A stretch of 64,000 nt of DNA from Thermoanaerobacterium sp. PSU-2 (GCF_002102475.1 NZ_MSQD01000001.1:186001-250000); one strand, 5' to 3'; counted from the first letter of the stretch, positions 33,287-41,595 are shown. The notes: generated from the sequence alone by a model not told the origin. Numbers and translations are program-made.

Positions 33287-35056
33287 TCATTGTTTGATTT
33301 CGTCAACTGTCTTTAATGCTTTCTTTAAACCTTCCAATGACTTCTCTATCGCTTCATATATTCCTTGATAAAGTGTATATGACATCATTGCAATTCTTAA
33401 TTTTTTTTGCTTTTCCGTCTCATCCTTTTCAGGTTTAAAACCTTTTAGAACTTTTGTAGTAACTATGTTTAATATAGAAGTTATATACAAAAAACTATCT
33501 TTTGAGTTTTTTAATCTTTTGTCTATTTTATCTAATATTGATACTATATGAGATACGTCTGCGTTAACATCCTTCTGATATTCATTATACATTTTTTTTG
33601 AAAGCTTTGCAGCACGAATACAGTCATTTTTAATTTTTTCTAAGTTTTTAATTGCATCTTCAAACTCTTTTATAAATCCATCGATCTGCCTTTTATCTAA
33701 TTTAATCTTTCCGTTTTTCAATGTACTGTCTATCTCATCACTTATATTTATTTCTCTTTTCATAAACAGCTCGATTGCTTCTTTAAATCTTATTATTTTA
33801 GTTCCTTTTATAAGAGCACCACCTTCTGTAGCATTTATGTATATCCTATCCGAATGCCCATATATATAATTTTCAAACCATGTCTTAAACGAAAGCAAAA
33901 CACGATCAGTCAAAACTTTTTCTTCAAAGTTGCCTTTAACATATATGTACTCTTTTCCGTCAGTATTCTCTTTTATTCTGTCTTTTTCATAAGTTGTCCC
34001 AGATGCATGTGTCCTATGATCTGAATACGCTAAATCTTGCCCCATAAAAATAATAGGGTTGCATCCTAACATATATGCAAAATCCAAAGATAAATTAGCT
34101 ACAGATGGCCCTGTGCTTAATTTTCCAAAATCTAACGATAATTTGTCACTAAGCAATTTCGTATATTCTGATGCAATCTCTGCAATGATAAGTGGCCCCT
34201 CATATTCTTTTAATATTTTAGGATATAAAGTCAAATCGTACACGAGTGGAGATTTGACTTTATGTCCATCAAAATGCTCAAAATTCTTTTTTCCACCATC
34301 TATTGATACAACAAAATCCGGTTCAATATTTTTTTTCAAAAGCGCTTTTAAAGCTGTCCCAACACATATTATGACACATTTACCCTTTGCTTCTTTTAAT
34401 TGATCAATGTTTTTGTCAAGTGAAGGACCAGCAGAAACTATTACTGCAGGAATATTTTTAAATACATCAAAAAAAGACTTAACAGGTACACTTCTAAAAA
34501 CAAACTCCAAATTCTCCATAAAATTTGATTGCCATTGTTCAGCAAAATAAAGTGCCGTATTCCTATTAATTCTCATAGAATTAATAGTTTCCAGCAAGCA
34601 TTTATTAAATTTTTCATAATATTCTCTAAAAACGATAGGATACTGTTTAAATTCTTTATATACAACATTTTCGAAGTTGTCCCACGGTATATAAGCCTGC
34701 AGTATTACATTTAATTTTTCTTCTGATTCTTCACTTATAAAATATAAATTCTGTCTATTTTTAAATTTATCGTAATATCCATTATTTAGTGCAAATTGAA
34801 ATATTTCATTTGATGGTTCAACCAATATCAGCCGATTATTGGGTGATAATCTACCTAAAAGATAATTAACATGATAGCCTAATCCTATACCATAGATAAT
34901 CAATATAGATTCATCATTAATTTCAATGACATCAGCCCATTCTTTTGCTTCTCTGTCTGGATAATAAGAACTATGTAAAAAATTTCTTTTTCTTCCATCC
35001 ATATATACCAAAGTGTCATTACCATCTTTGGCTTTTAAAATTTCGAATGAACTCAT
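33287..35056 (-). CDS. Maf-type motility accessory factor, flagellin nonulosonate glycosyltransferase
   Basis: A 589-residue protein with a central DUF115/MptE-like domain: IPAVIVSAGPSLDKNIDQLKEAKGKCVIICVGTALKALLKKNIEPDFVVSIDGGKKNFEHF (about 203-263), and the conserved STGPSVANLSLDFAYMLGCNPIIFMGQDLAYSDHRTHASGTTY (about 314-356). This is the Maf family, which transfers pseudaminic or legionaminic acid to serine/threonine of flagellin before export. N- and C-terminal flanks are helical and coiled-coil rich (about 440-589). Sharing one sigma-28-type promoter with the CMP-sugar genes makes flagellin its likely acceptor. Its ATG overlaps the upstream gene by one base. Confidence 0.9.
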   Translation of the reverse strand: MSSFEILKAKDGNDTLVYMDGRKRNFLHSSYYPDREAKEWADVIEINDESILIIYGIGLGYHVNYLLGRLSPNNRLILVEPSNEIFQFALNNGYYDKFKNRQNLYFISEESEEKLNVILQAYIPWDNFENVVYKEFKQYPIVFREYYEKFNKCLLETINSMRINRNTALYFAEQWQSNFMENLEFVFRSVPVKSFFDVFKNIPAVIVSAGPSLDKNIDQLKEAKGKCVIICVGTALKALLKKNIEPDFVVSIDGGKKNFEHFDGHKVKSPLVYDLTLYPKILKEYEGPLIIAEIASEYTKLLSDKLSLDFGKLSTGPSVANLSLDFAYMLGCNPIIFMGQDLAYSDHRTHASGTTYEKDRIKENTDGKEYIYVKGNFEEKVLTDRVLLSFKTWFENYIYGHSDRIYINATEGGALIKGTKIIRFKEAIELFMKREINISDEIDSTLKNGKIKLDKRQIDGFIKEFEDAIKNLEKIKNDCIRAAKLSKKMYNEYQKDVNADVSHIVSILDKIDKRLKNSKDSFLYITSILNIVTTKVLKGFKPEKDETEKQKKLRIAMMSYTLYQGIYEAIEKSLEGLKKALKTVDEIKQ

Positions 35057-35409
35057 CAGTTAAGCTCTCCTTTTTTGCAGTGATTCATATATCCAAATAA
35101 TATATCCTTAATCTCATAATTCAGCGAATCAGATATTAATTGATAATCTGAGTTTTCAATTCCATTCATTAATGCGTTTAGACTCTCATTCACTTTTTCA
35201 ACATCCAAATCAAAGCCATGAAAAGGCATAGTCAATGTTATTGCTTTTATTGACCAATTAAGCCCATCTATAACACTTATAAGCAACGAATTTGTTTCTG
35301 CGTACCTACCTTCATCTATTAACCTTATCACATCATCTATACCATTAATAAGCCTCGGCACATACTTAAGGCTCTCTTCTACTGTTTCTTTCATCATATC
35401 ATTAAGCAT
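35056..35409 (-). CDS. Small helical protein of unknown function, first gene of the Maf/sugar operon
   Basis: I do not recognise this 117-residue protein. It is acidic, predicted mostly helical (MKETVEESLKYVPRLINGIDDVIRLIDEGRYAETNSLLISVIDGLNWSIKAITLTMP), with no signal peptide, membrane span or cysteine cluster. Helix spacing suggests a small bundle, as in flagellar chaperones. It is the first gene behind the sigma-28-type promoter and overlaps the Maf gene by one base, so it is probably an accessory to Maf or a flagellin chaperone (inference). Confidence 0.7.
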   Translation of the reverse strand: MLNDMMKETVEESLKYVPRLINGIDDVIRLIDEGRYAETNSLLISVIDGLNWSIKAITLTMPFHGFDLDVEKVNESLNALMNGIENSDYQLISDSLNYEIKDILFGYMNHCKKGELN

Positions 35410-35445
35410 ATAAACCCACCTAACATTTTTACATTTCTACAATAA

Positions 35446-35472
35446 TTATCGGCTTAATAGAATGAAAGTTTA
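35446..35472 (-). promoter_or_regulatory. Sigma-28 promoter of the Maf/legionaminic operon
   Basis: Minus strand TAAA (35469-35472), exactly 15 nt, GCCGATAA (35446-35453): a full match to the sigma-28/sigma-D consensus, about 40 nt upstream of the first gene of the 10.5-kb operon. Confidence 0.85.
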
Positions 35473-35655
35473 AGCTTATAACAATATTATTTTATACTTA
35501 GATTAGTCGCACACGATATTTCTATTTGTAATTTTTGGTATATAAGAAATGTAAAAAGGCAGACGCGTACCCATGATGGGCGTATGTATATTTGACTTAC
35601 ATTTTTAAAATACATTATAATATAACAAAACATTCGTTCGAAAGTTGGTGCTATT

Positions 35656-36669
35656 GTGGATAAATTAGAATATATACAAAAATATTATCCTAATACGGAC
35701 AATAAAGTTTTAGCACAAAAACTAGGTATAACTGAACAATCCGTGAGGCGATTAGCATCAAAATATGGTATAAGAAAAAGTCCTGATTACATAAGAAAGC
35801 AGCATGAGTCACTAACAAATGCTCGTAAAGAAAAATATATTGCAAATATTCCAGATATCCATCCAAATAATTATCAGCTAAATATAATCGTCGGTAGTAT
35901 TCTGGGAGATGGAAATTTATCATACGCGCCAAGAGGTAGAAATGCTTTTTATAGAGAGCATTTTTGCCAGCAACAATATGAATATAGATTCTGGAAATGT
36001 GCACAGTTAAGGAATTTAGGTTTTAAGATAAACAGAAATAATACTCTTCAATCAATATCGCACCCAATATTTTCAGATTTATATGAGAAATTTTATATTA
36101 ATAAGCATAAAACCATAACATATGATAATATTAAGTTACTTAATGAACCTGTTGGAATTGCCTGTTTATATATGGATGATGGCAGCCTCGTAATTTCAAA
36201 AAATAATAAACACAATATAACTGTAAATCCTATTATAACATTATATACACTGAATTTTAGTAAAGAAGAAAATATGATAATGCAGGAGCATATTTATAAA
36301 ACTTTCAATGTTAAATTTAATTTAAAAAAGCATCCAGATGGCAAAAAATATATTTTAACAATTGGAAAAAGAGAAGAAGTATTTAATTTTTTAGACATTG
36401 TAAGACCATATGTTAGTCAAATAGCAAGTATGAACTATAAATGGGATATAGAAAAAAGGATTGACGATGAGTGCAAAAAGGATAAGCGAATAAACACAAG
36501 AACTTTTTACAATAGGAAGTTTTTATCGTACACTGATGAAGATATCGATAAAATTATCGATATGAAGCAAAATGGCTATAAGGACAAAGATATTGCTAAT
36601 AGGTTGAATAGATCGTATTGGGGCATCGTATGGAAAATAAGAGATCTAAAATCTAAGAATATGATTTAA
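35656..36669 (+). CDS. LAGLIDADG-type homing endonuclease with flanking HTH motifs
   Basis: A 337-residue site-specific endonuclease. An N-terminal helix-turn-helix (NKVLAQKLGITEQSVRRLASKYGI, about 16-39) is followed by two LAGLIDADG-like helices, LNIIVGSILGDGNLSY (about 75-90) and VGIACLYMDDGSLVI (about 166-180), each with the acidic catalytic residue. The C-terminus has another HTH (YTDEDIDKIIDMKQNGYKDKDIANRLNRSYWGIVWKIRDLK). It is not inside the flagellin intron. It is on the opposite strand, converging on flagellin exon 2 across a shared terminator. Start GTG has only a weak ribosome site. AT-rich coding suggests acquisition. Confidence 0.85.
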   Translation: MDKLEYIQKYYPNTDNKVLAQKLGITEQSVRRLASKYGIRKSPDYIRKQHESLTNARKEKYIANIPDIHPNNYQLNIIVGSILGDGNLSYAPRGRNAFYREHFCQQQYEYRFWKCAQLRNLGFKINRNNTLQSISHPIFSDLYEKFYINKHKTITYDNIKLLNEPVGIACLYMDDGSLVISKNNKHNITVNPIITLYTLNFSKEENMIMQEHIYKTFNVKFNLKKHPDGKKYILTIGKREEVFNFLDIVRPYVSQIASMNYKWDIEKRIDDECKKDKRINTRTFYNRKFLSYTDEDIDKIIDMKQNGYKDKDIANRLNRSYWGIVWKIRDLKSKNMI

Positions 36670-36692
36670 GGGAGGCTCTGCCTCCCTTTTGT
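36670..36692. terminator. Bidirectional terminator between endonuclease and flagellin genes
   Basis: GGGAGGC-TCT-GCCTCCC stem, T-rich on the plus strand (TTTTGT) and with AAA/TTA on the other side. It lies 1 nt after the endonuclease stop and directly after the flagellin exon 2 stop. Confidence 0.85.
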
Positions 36693-36693
36693 A

Positions 36694-37879
36694 TTATCTT
36701 AGTAATTGTAATACTGTCTGCGGTTGTTGATTTGCCTGAGCTCTTCCAGGCCGATATCTTTCGATATCGAATAGATCATATCTTCATCCTATATCAAATA
36801 GGAGCCGGGCACTTCGGGATTCATCCCTACGGACTTCATCACCATGAGTTTTTCTTTTAGGTGGTATGTCCTGATCGTTGAACCTTCCCCAACCTTTCGG
36901 TACAGGGGCTTGGCTGCTGATTGCCCAATCCTTATACTTTTTAACCTGTCACATTTATCCTTTCGGATTATGTTGTAGGGTATAAGGCTTAAGGGTTTTC
37001 CAGCAATTCACCCGGTGGTAATCCTGAAAATTACTCTTCAGGACGCCTGTGTGAAATAGCTTATGCAGCTATTCCCTCAAGCATTGCTGTGGCTGCTTGG
37101 TTTAGTATGTTGTCCTTTGTGAATTCCATCATCTCTTGAGCCATGTCTACGTCTCTTATACGTGAATTTGCAGCCGTCAAATTTTCTGATGCTGTGCCAA
37201 GGTTGTTTATTGTGTGCTCAAGTCTGTTTTGATATGCACCTAAATCAGCTCTCTGACCTGAAACTTGATTTATAGCTTTATCTATAACATCAATTTGAGC
37301 TGATATACTAGCTGCTGAAACACTACCACCTGCCGAACCTACAAATATAGAAGCTATACTCATGGCAGCAGCTGACGCTTTTAAGGCTGATGCACTCATT
37401 TTGCCAATAGTAATAGATATAGTCTGACTATCATTAGCCCCAATTTGCAATGTAACATTAGCAGTGCCATCTAAGAGATTTTTTTGATTAAATTGTGTCG
37501 TAGTAGCTATTCTATTGATCTCTTGTTTAAGCTGATCAATTTCCTTTTGAATATTAACTTTGTCTGTATTAGTATTTGTATCATTTGATGCTTGAACTAC
37601 TAATTCTCTCATCCTTTGAAGAATTGATGTTGTCTCATTTAATGCACCTTCTGCTGTCTGCAAAAGTGATATACCGTCTTGCGCATTCCTTTGAGCTTGA
37701 TCTAAGCCAGCTATCTGCGCTTTCATTTTCTCAGATATTGCAAGTCCTGCTGCATCATCTGCTGCACTGTTGATTCTGTAACCTGATGATAATTTTTGCA
37801 ATGCTTTTTGTGTGTTTGTGTTGTTTGTCTCAAGTGCTCTCCATGCGTTTATAGCACTTATGTTTGTGTTGATTACCAT
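36694..37879 (-). CDS. Flagellin, interrupted by a group I intron (join of 37080..37879 and 36694..36742)
   Basis: This is the filament protein. Exon 1 gives the N-terminal D0/D1 ([69 protein letters not shown]) and most of the C-terminal D1 ([17 protein letters not shown]). Left unspliced, the frame ends eight codons later as EGIAA-stop. A separate stretch at 36694-36742 encodes [15 protein letters not shown]-stop, the universal flagellin tail. Joining 37080 to 36742 restores AML-AQANQQ and gives a 282-residue flagellin with a short variable region. The tail is needed for filament packing and FliS binding, so splicing should be essential for motility. ATG 37879 has AAGGAGG upstream. Confidence 0.92.
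36743..37079 (-). ncRNA. Group I self-splicing intron in the flagellin gene (337 nt, no ORF)
   Basis: Minus-strand RNA between the exons has the group I core. P1 forms between exon 1 AUGCU (ending U37080) and the guide GGCGU (37043-37047), with U-G at the splice site. P2 is UCCUGAA/UUCAGGA. The P element is AAUUGCUGGAAA and the Q element AAUCAGCAGCCAAGCC. P5 has CCUUAUAC/GUAUAAGG, and a GAAA-capped P6 follows. The R region is GGUUCAACGAUCAGGAC, with P7 GGAC/GUCC. P9 hairpins include GAUAUC-GAAA-GAUAUC. The intron ends in G (36743). A 5' hairpin (AAUAGC/GCUAUU) extends P1. Junctions could shift by 1-2 nt without changing the protein, but only these fit U at the 5' site and terminal G. Confidence 0.88.
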
Positions 37880-37905
37880 ATTTTATTCCTCCTTGAATTT
37901 TTATT

Positions 37906-37919
37906 TGGCATCCATGCCA
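37906..37919 (-). promoter_or_regulatory. Candidate CsrA-binding hairpin in the flagellin leader
   Basis: UGGCA-UGGA-UGCCA: a 5-bp stem presenting GGA in the loop, 27 nt upstream of the start. A second GGA lies in the ribosome site (AAGGAGGAA, 37886-37894). Two such sites are how CsrA represses hag translation in B. subtilis. csrA and fliW lie directly upstream. Further upstream is a 14-bp palindrome, CAGTTGGCCAACTG (37940-37953). Confidence 0.7.
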
Positions 37920-37977
37920 TATTGACCATAGATCTTTCACAGTTGGCCAACTGCTTATCATTTGTTTCACACTATAT

Positions 37978-38004
37978 ATATCGATTTTATTTTTTTTTAC
38001 TTTA
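37978..38004 (-). promoter_or_regulatory. Sigma-28 promoter of flagellin
   Basis: Minus strand TAAA (38001-38004), 15 nt (A-rich), ATCGATAT (37978-37985), about 100 nt upstream of the flagellin ATG and overlapping the csrA stop. The -10 differs from GCCGATAT at its first two bases. Confidence 0.75.
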
Positions 38005-38229
38005 GCCTTTTTTTATAATTTTTTCTAATTTCTCAAGCGATGATTTATCTATATTAATCGCCTTTTTATTTTCGTCTTTTACTTCTAAAAGCTCTTTTCT
38101 TACGACAGTTACATTCTTTGGAGCGGATATGCCTATTTTTACATTGTCGCCATCGATACTAACGATCTTTATCTCTACATCATCCCCTATAATCAAAGAC
38201 TGCCCTGTCTTACGGCTAAGTATCAGCAT
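38002..38229 (-). CDS. csrA: Carbon storage regulator CsrA
   Basis: A 75-residue RNA-binding translational repressor: MLILSRKTGQSLIIGDDVEIKIVSIDGDNVKIGISAPKNVTVVRKELLEVKDENKKA. It has the family's L4/R6 and the C-terminal SAPK/VxRxE RNA-binding edge. It blocks flagellin translation until FliW, freed by flagellin export, captures it (established in B. subtilis). Start overlaps fliW by 14 nt, so the antagonist pair is coupled. The C-terminal extension (about 20 residues past the core) is typical of FliW-sensitive CsrA. Confidence 0.97.
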   Translation of the reverse strand: MLILSRKTGQSLIIGDDVEIKIVSIDGDNVKIGISAPKNVTVVRKELLEVKDENKKAINIDKSSLEKLEKIIKKG

Positions 38230-38659
38230 TTTTTAACTCCTTAAGTATAGGATGCTTTATCATGTACTCATCATTGTCGAGAAGTATCTGCATCCCTTTA
38301 TTGTTTTCTGCATTTATGATTATAGGGGCTTTTAGGTTGGCAGTCATTTTTTCGATTTCATCAGGTATTACGACGATGGCAAAAACGAGAATGTGGTTTA
38401 AGTCTTTTATGTCCAACGCTTTTACCGTCTCCACATCTAATTCGATTTTATAGTCTTTTATTATAGCTTTAGGATCGATTATCACAAATGCTATATCCGT
38501 ATCATCGAGGGACTGAAGCCACTTAAAGGGGGTAAATTCTTCAGAGCTTAGAAGAATGAAGCTTTTAAGTCCCTCGAAGCCTGGTATACCTTCCTCAAAG
38601 TGAATTACATCTTCTTCGCTGTAGCTGACAACGCCAAAATTTCTTGTCTCTATATCCAT
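38216..38659 (-). CDS. fliW: Flagellar assembly factor FliW
   Basis: A 147-residue allosteric antagonist of CsrA that also binds flagellin: VSYSEEDVIHFEEGIPGFEGLKSFILLSSEEFTPFKWLQSLDDTDIAFVIIDPKAI (about 11-66), then LVFAIVVIPDEIEKMTANLKAPIIINAENNKGMQILLDNDEYMIKHPI. The family FexGIPGF and KAPIxIN motifs are intact. It lies 22 nt after the DUF6470 gene and directly before csrA. Confidence 0.97.
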   Translation of the reverse strand: MDIETRNFGVVSYSEEDVIHFEEGIPGFEGLKSFILLSSEEFTPFKWLQSLDDTDIAFVIIDPKAIIKDYKIELDVETVKALDIKDLNHILVFAIVVIPDEIEKMTANLKAPIIINAENNKGMQILLDNDEYMIKHPILKELKNADT

Positions 38660-38681
38660 TGCTCATGCCTCTCTTTCAAAT

Positions 38682-39239
38682 TCAAACTATCGCATCCACA
38701 TTCTGACCTATGTAGTCGATTTTTATAGACGGATACTGAAGCATATATATATTTACATTTGCCCTTGTCGCATCTATTTCAGGTTTTTTTGGTGTAACAT
38801 CTATATACGCTTTACCATCCTGCCAGTTTATGTTGAGATAACCGTCAAACCATATCTTAGGCCTTGATTTCGGCATAAGGTCTACATTGAAGTCTATGTT
38901 TTCAACACCTGCCTGAGACGCTAACTCTGGTATGACATTCTGATGGTTTTCTATTGATGCCAAGGCATCCCCATCTTCAGCAATTTTCCCTATGGCTTCA
39001 AGGCCTATCTGGTAGCTTCTTTCCGCTTCGTCGTGTATAAGGTCAAATACGCTTTTAAGTCCAGACTCGTAAAAGCACTGATACTGATCTATATGAACCT
39101 GTGGCAATTTCTGATCAATCTCTACCTTTGGCATCTCCTGATGTATATTAAGATCTGCATTCTGATTGTGTATATTAATTGCGGCAGGAATAGTGTCAAT
39201 GCCTATCCTGCCGAACGTTTGATGTATTGCTATATCCAT
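38682..39239 (-). CDS. DUF6470 family flagellar-region protein (YviE-like)
   Basis: A 185-residue protein rich in alternating HI/I-D motifs (INIHNQNADLNIHQEMPKVEIDQKLPQVHIDQYQCF), then a helical middle (LKSVFDLIHDEAERSYQIGLEAIGKIAEDGDALASI) and a beta-rich end (KPEIDATRANVNIYMLQYPSIKIDYIGQNVD). This is the DUF6470/YviE family found between flgL and fliW in Bacilli and Clostridia. Function unknown. No signal peptide. It starts 12 nt after flgL. Confidence 0.88.
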   Translation of the reverse strand: MDIAIHQTFGRIGIDTIPAAINIHNQNADLNIHQEMPKVEIDQKLPQVHIDQYQCFYESGLKSVFDLIHDEAERSYQIGLEAIGKIAEDGDALASIENHQNVIPELASQAGVENIDFNVDLMPKSRPKIWFDGYLNINWQDGKAYIDVTPKKPEIDATRANVNIYMLQYPSIKIDYIGQNVDAIV

Positions 39240-39251
39240 AGTACCATTCCT

Positions 39252-40142
39252 TTACCTCAGGAAATCTACTAATGATGGCTGAATGATCATGGCACCTGAT
39301 GCTAATGATGCTCTGTACACATTATCATCCATCTTTAAATTAGTGATGACCTGCGCTATGTCTGCATCTTGATTTTTGGAGAGTAGCGCCGTAAAGTTAT
39401 AGTTATCATCACTTAATCTATTTGCGGTAAGATCTACCCTATTCGCTTTTGCCCCTGCATCAGCCCTGATTGATAGGATATTTTGCAATTGGTTGTCTAT
39501 ATCTCCTATTATGTTGCTGACAGCTTGGTTATCTCCCGATTTTAATTTATCTGAAAGCTTGTCCATCACATCAAGAAGCTGCGATGAACCAGCAGATACA
39601 TCAAATACCTTATCGCCTGTCACATTCACTTGTATGGTATTGCCACCCGCGCCTACCTCAAACTTTATGGCGCCATCATCGCCAGCGTAGCTATTGTCTA
39701 TATCGTTAAAAGGCTTTGTATCAGTCTTGTATCCGGCGAATATGTATCTTCCATTGTACTGTGTATTGCCTACTTGTATAATTTGCTGTTTTAACTGATC
39801 TACCTGTGCCGCTAAGTTTTGCATGTCACTTTGAGTGAGCGTACCATTGGAACCCTGCACTGCTAACTCTCTGGCATTTTGCAGCATATCTCCTATTTGC
39901 CCTAATGCCGTATCAGTAAGGCTAAGCCACGACTTTGCATCGTCTGTATTCTTCGTATATGCGTTATTTCTCGCAATTTCTGTCTTTATCCTTAAAATAC
40001 TGGCCACTGCAACAGGATCGTCTGATGGCTTACTTACTTTTTCACCAGTTGACAGCATATTTTGATCTTTCTGAAGCCTTTCAAGATTTTTGTTGTAGTC
40101 ATTCATAAAATCCATAACAAGCATGTTATTGGTTACTCGCAT
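39252..40142 (-). CDS. flgL: Hook-filament junction protein FlgL
   Basis: FlgL (HAP3, 296 residues) joins hook and filament. It has flagellin-like ends: MRVTNNMLVMDFMNDYNKNLERLQKDQNMLSTGEKVSKPSDDPVAVASILRIKTEIARN (1-59) and a C-terminal helix (LTANRLSDDNYNFTALLSKNQDADIAQVITNLKMDDNVYRASLASGAMIIQPSLVDFL). The middle has QYNGRYIFAGYKTDTKPF, a usual FlgL motif. It lies 16 nt after flgK. Confidence 0.96.
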   Translation of the reverse strand: MRVTNNMLVMDFMNDYNKNLERLQKDQNMLSTGEKVSKPSDDPVAVASILRIKTEIARNNAYTKNTDDAKSWLSLTDTALGQIGDMLQNARELAVQGSNGTLTQSDMQNLAAQVDQLKQQIIQVGNTQYNGRYIFAGYKTDTKPFNDIDNSYAGDDGAIKFEVGAGGNTIQVNVTGDKVFDVSAGSSQLLDVMDKLSDKLKSGDNQAVSNIIGDIDNQLQNILSIRADAGAKANRVDLTANRLSDDNYNFTALLSKNQDADIAQVITNLKMDDNVYRASLASGAMIIQPSLVDFLR

Positions 40143-40158
40143 TGTCTACACCTGCCTT

Positions 40159-41595
40159 TTACGTTACTCCCATTTTATTTATAAGCGTATCTAAAAGCTC
40201 ATCCATGACGGTTATCATCCTTGCTGATGCTTCATAAGACTTTTGATATTTAAGCATATTCGTCATCTCTTCATCCAGAGAAACGCCAGACACAGATTGT
40301 CTGTTGTAATCAACCTGTTTCACCATTGTGCTTTGATTTGTCTGCATCTGATTTGCCTGCTGTGCATCAACACCAAGGTTGGAAATCAAAGAGCTTATAA
40401 AATCATCCAACGTTCCATTGTTCAATCTGCTGATCTTCGCATCTCTAAGCGCTATGAGATTCAATACATTTGTATTGTCTCCAGGCAATGAATTAGGATC
40501 TGATGCTGCGGCAATCTTTTGAAGCCCATCATCCGCAAGTATGTCTGATGAAACTTGTATATTTTTAGCATATTCAGTAGTTGGATTATATGTAGTATCT
40601 GTTATGTTGAAAAAATTGATGCCTGTGCTTCCATCAAGCCCATACCCTTTAGAATGCTGTGCATTAAAAACCGTAGCAAGGTTGTACGCAAACTGATTCA
40701 ATTGCTGTTTATAGTAAGGTATCCCTTTCACACCATTTGTGCCATCGCCATCTCTCATATCCAGAAGTCCTCTTAATATACCACCTGTCGGGTTCACAGG
40801 TGTTCCCGCAAGATCCCACTTTATTGTCCCTGTATTGTCTATGCTCATTGTGTAAGCATTGTTCCCATCCACAAGAGCTTGTCCGCTTATATCTACTCTG
40901 AAATTCCCATTTGAATCTTCATAAGTATTTATGTTGACTATCTCAGAAAGCTTATCTACAAGTAAATTTCTCTGATCTCTCAAGTCATTGGCAGTCTGGC
41001 CTGTAAGCTCAAATCTGTAGATCTCATTGTTCAGTTTCGATATTTGTTCTGCATATGAATTGATTTCCTGCACTCGACTTTGAATGGTGCTATTTATTTG
41101 GTTTTCTTGGTCATCAAGATGCTGATAAATAGTATTAATGGTATCTGTAAGTGATATGCCATTTTCTCTAACTTCAGCTCTTACTTCAAGGCTTTCCGGG
41201 TTTTTTGACAAATCTTGAAGTGAATTAAAAAAATTGTCTAATACGGTTGTGATTCCCGTATCAGATGGCTCGTTTAAGATGCCTTCTATAGAAGACAATG
41301 TATCTGATTTCGTCTCCCATTCACCAAGTGTAGTATTTTCTCTCCTGTACTGCTGATCTAAAAATTGGTCTCTTATCTGTCGATAACCATCAACATTGAC
41401 GCCACCTCCTATGGCTTTGCCCCATTGGTCAGCCATACCGTAAGTTGTAGGAGGTGCTATCGCAGACAGATCTATGACTTGTCTCGTATACCCAGGCGTG
41501 TTTGCATTTGAGATATTATGTCCCGTCAAGTTAAGCGCCTGTTGGCTTGCAAAGAGACCTGTTTTTGCTATCTCCAATCCTTGAAAAGTAGACAC
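40159..41595 (-). CDS. flgK: Hook-associated protein FlgK
   Basis: FlgK (HAP1, 478 residues) is the hook-side junction protein. N-terminal rod motif: GLEIAKTGLFASQQALNLTGHNISNANTPGYTRQ (about 6-39). The middle carries RDQRNLLVDKLSEIVNINTYEDSNGNFRVDISGQALVDG. The C-terminal end (MVKQVDYNRQSVSGVSLDEEMTNMLKYQKSYEASARMITVMDELLDTLINKMG) is also family-typical. It lies 34 nt after flgN. Confidence 0.97.
   Translation of the reverse strand: MSTFQGLEIAKTGLFASQQALNLTGHNISNANTPGYTRQVIDLSAIAPPTTYGMADQWGKAIGGGVNVDGYRQIRDQFLDQQYRRENTTLGEWETKSDTLSSIEGILNEPSDTGITTVLDNFFNSLQDLSKNPESLEVRAEVRENGISLTDTINTIYQHLDDQENQINSTIQSRVQEINSYAEQISKLNNEIYRFELTGQTANDLRDQRNLLVDKLSEIVNINTYEDSNGNFRVDISGQALVDGNNAYTMSIDNTGTIKWDLAGTPVNPTGGILRGLLDMRDGDGTNGVKGIPYYKQQLNQFAYNLATVFNAQHSKGYGLDGSTGINFFNITDTTYNPTTEYAKNIQVSSDILADDGLQKIAAASDPNSLPGDNTNVLNLIALRDAKISRLNNGTLDDFISSLISNLGVDAQQANQMQTNQSTMVKQVDYNRQSVSGVSLDEEMTNMLKYQKSYEASARMITVMDELLDTLINKMGVT

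Noticed and set aside
35571-35592. GTACCCATGATGGGCGTAT hairpin upstream of the endonuclease as a transposon-end relic
   Set aside because: It shares only a few bases (GTACCCAT) with the IS607-type right end and its stem has several mismatches; too weak to call.
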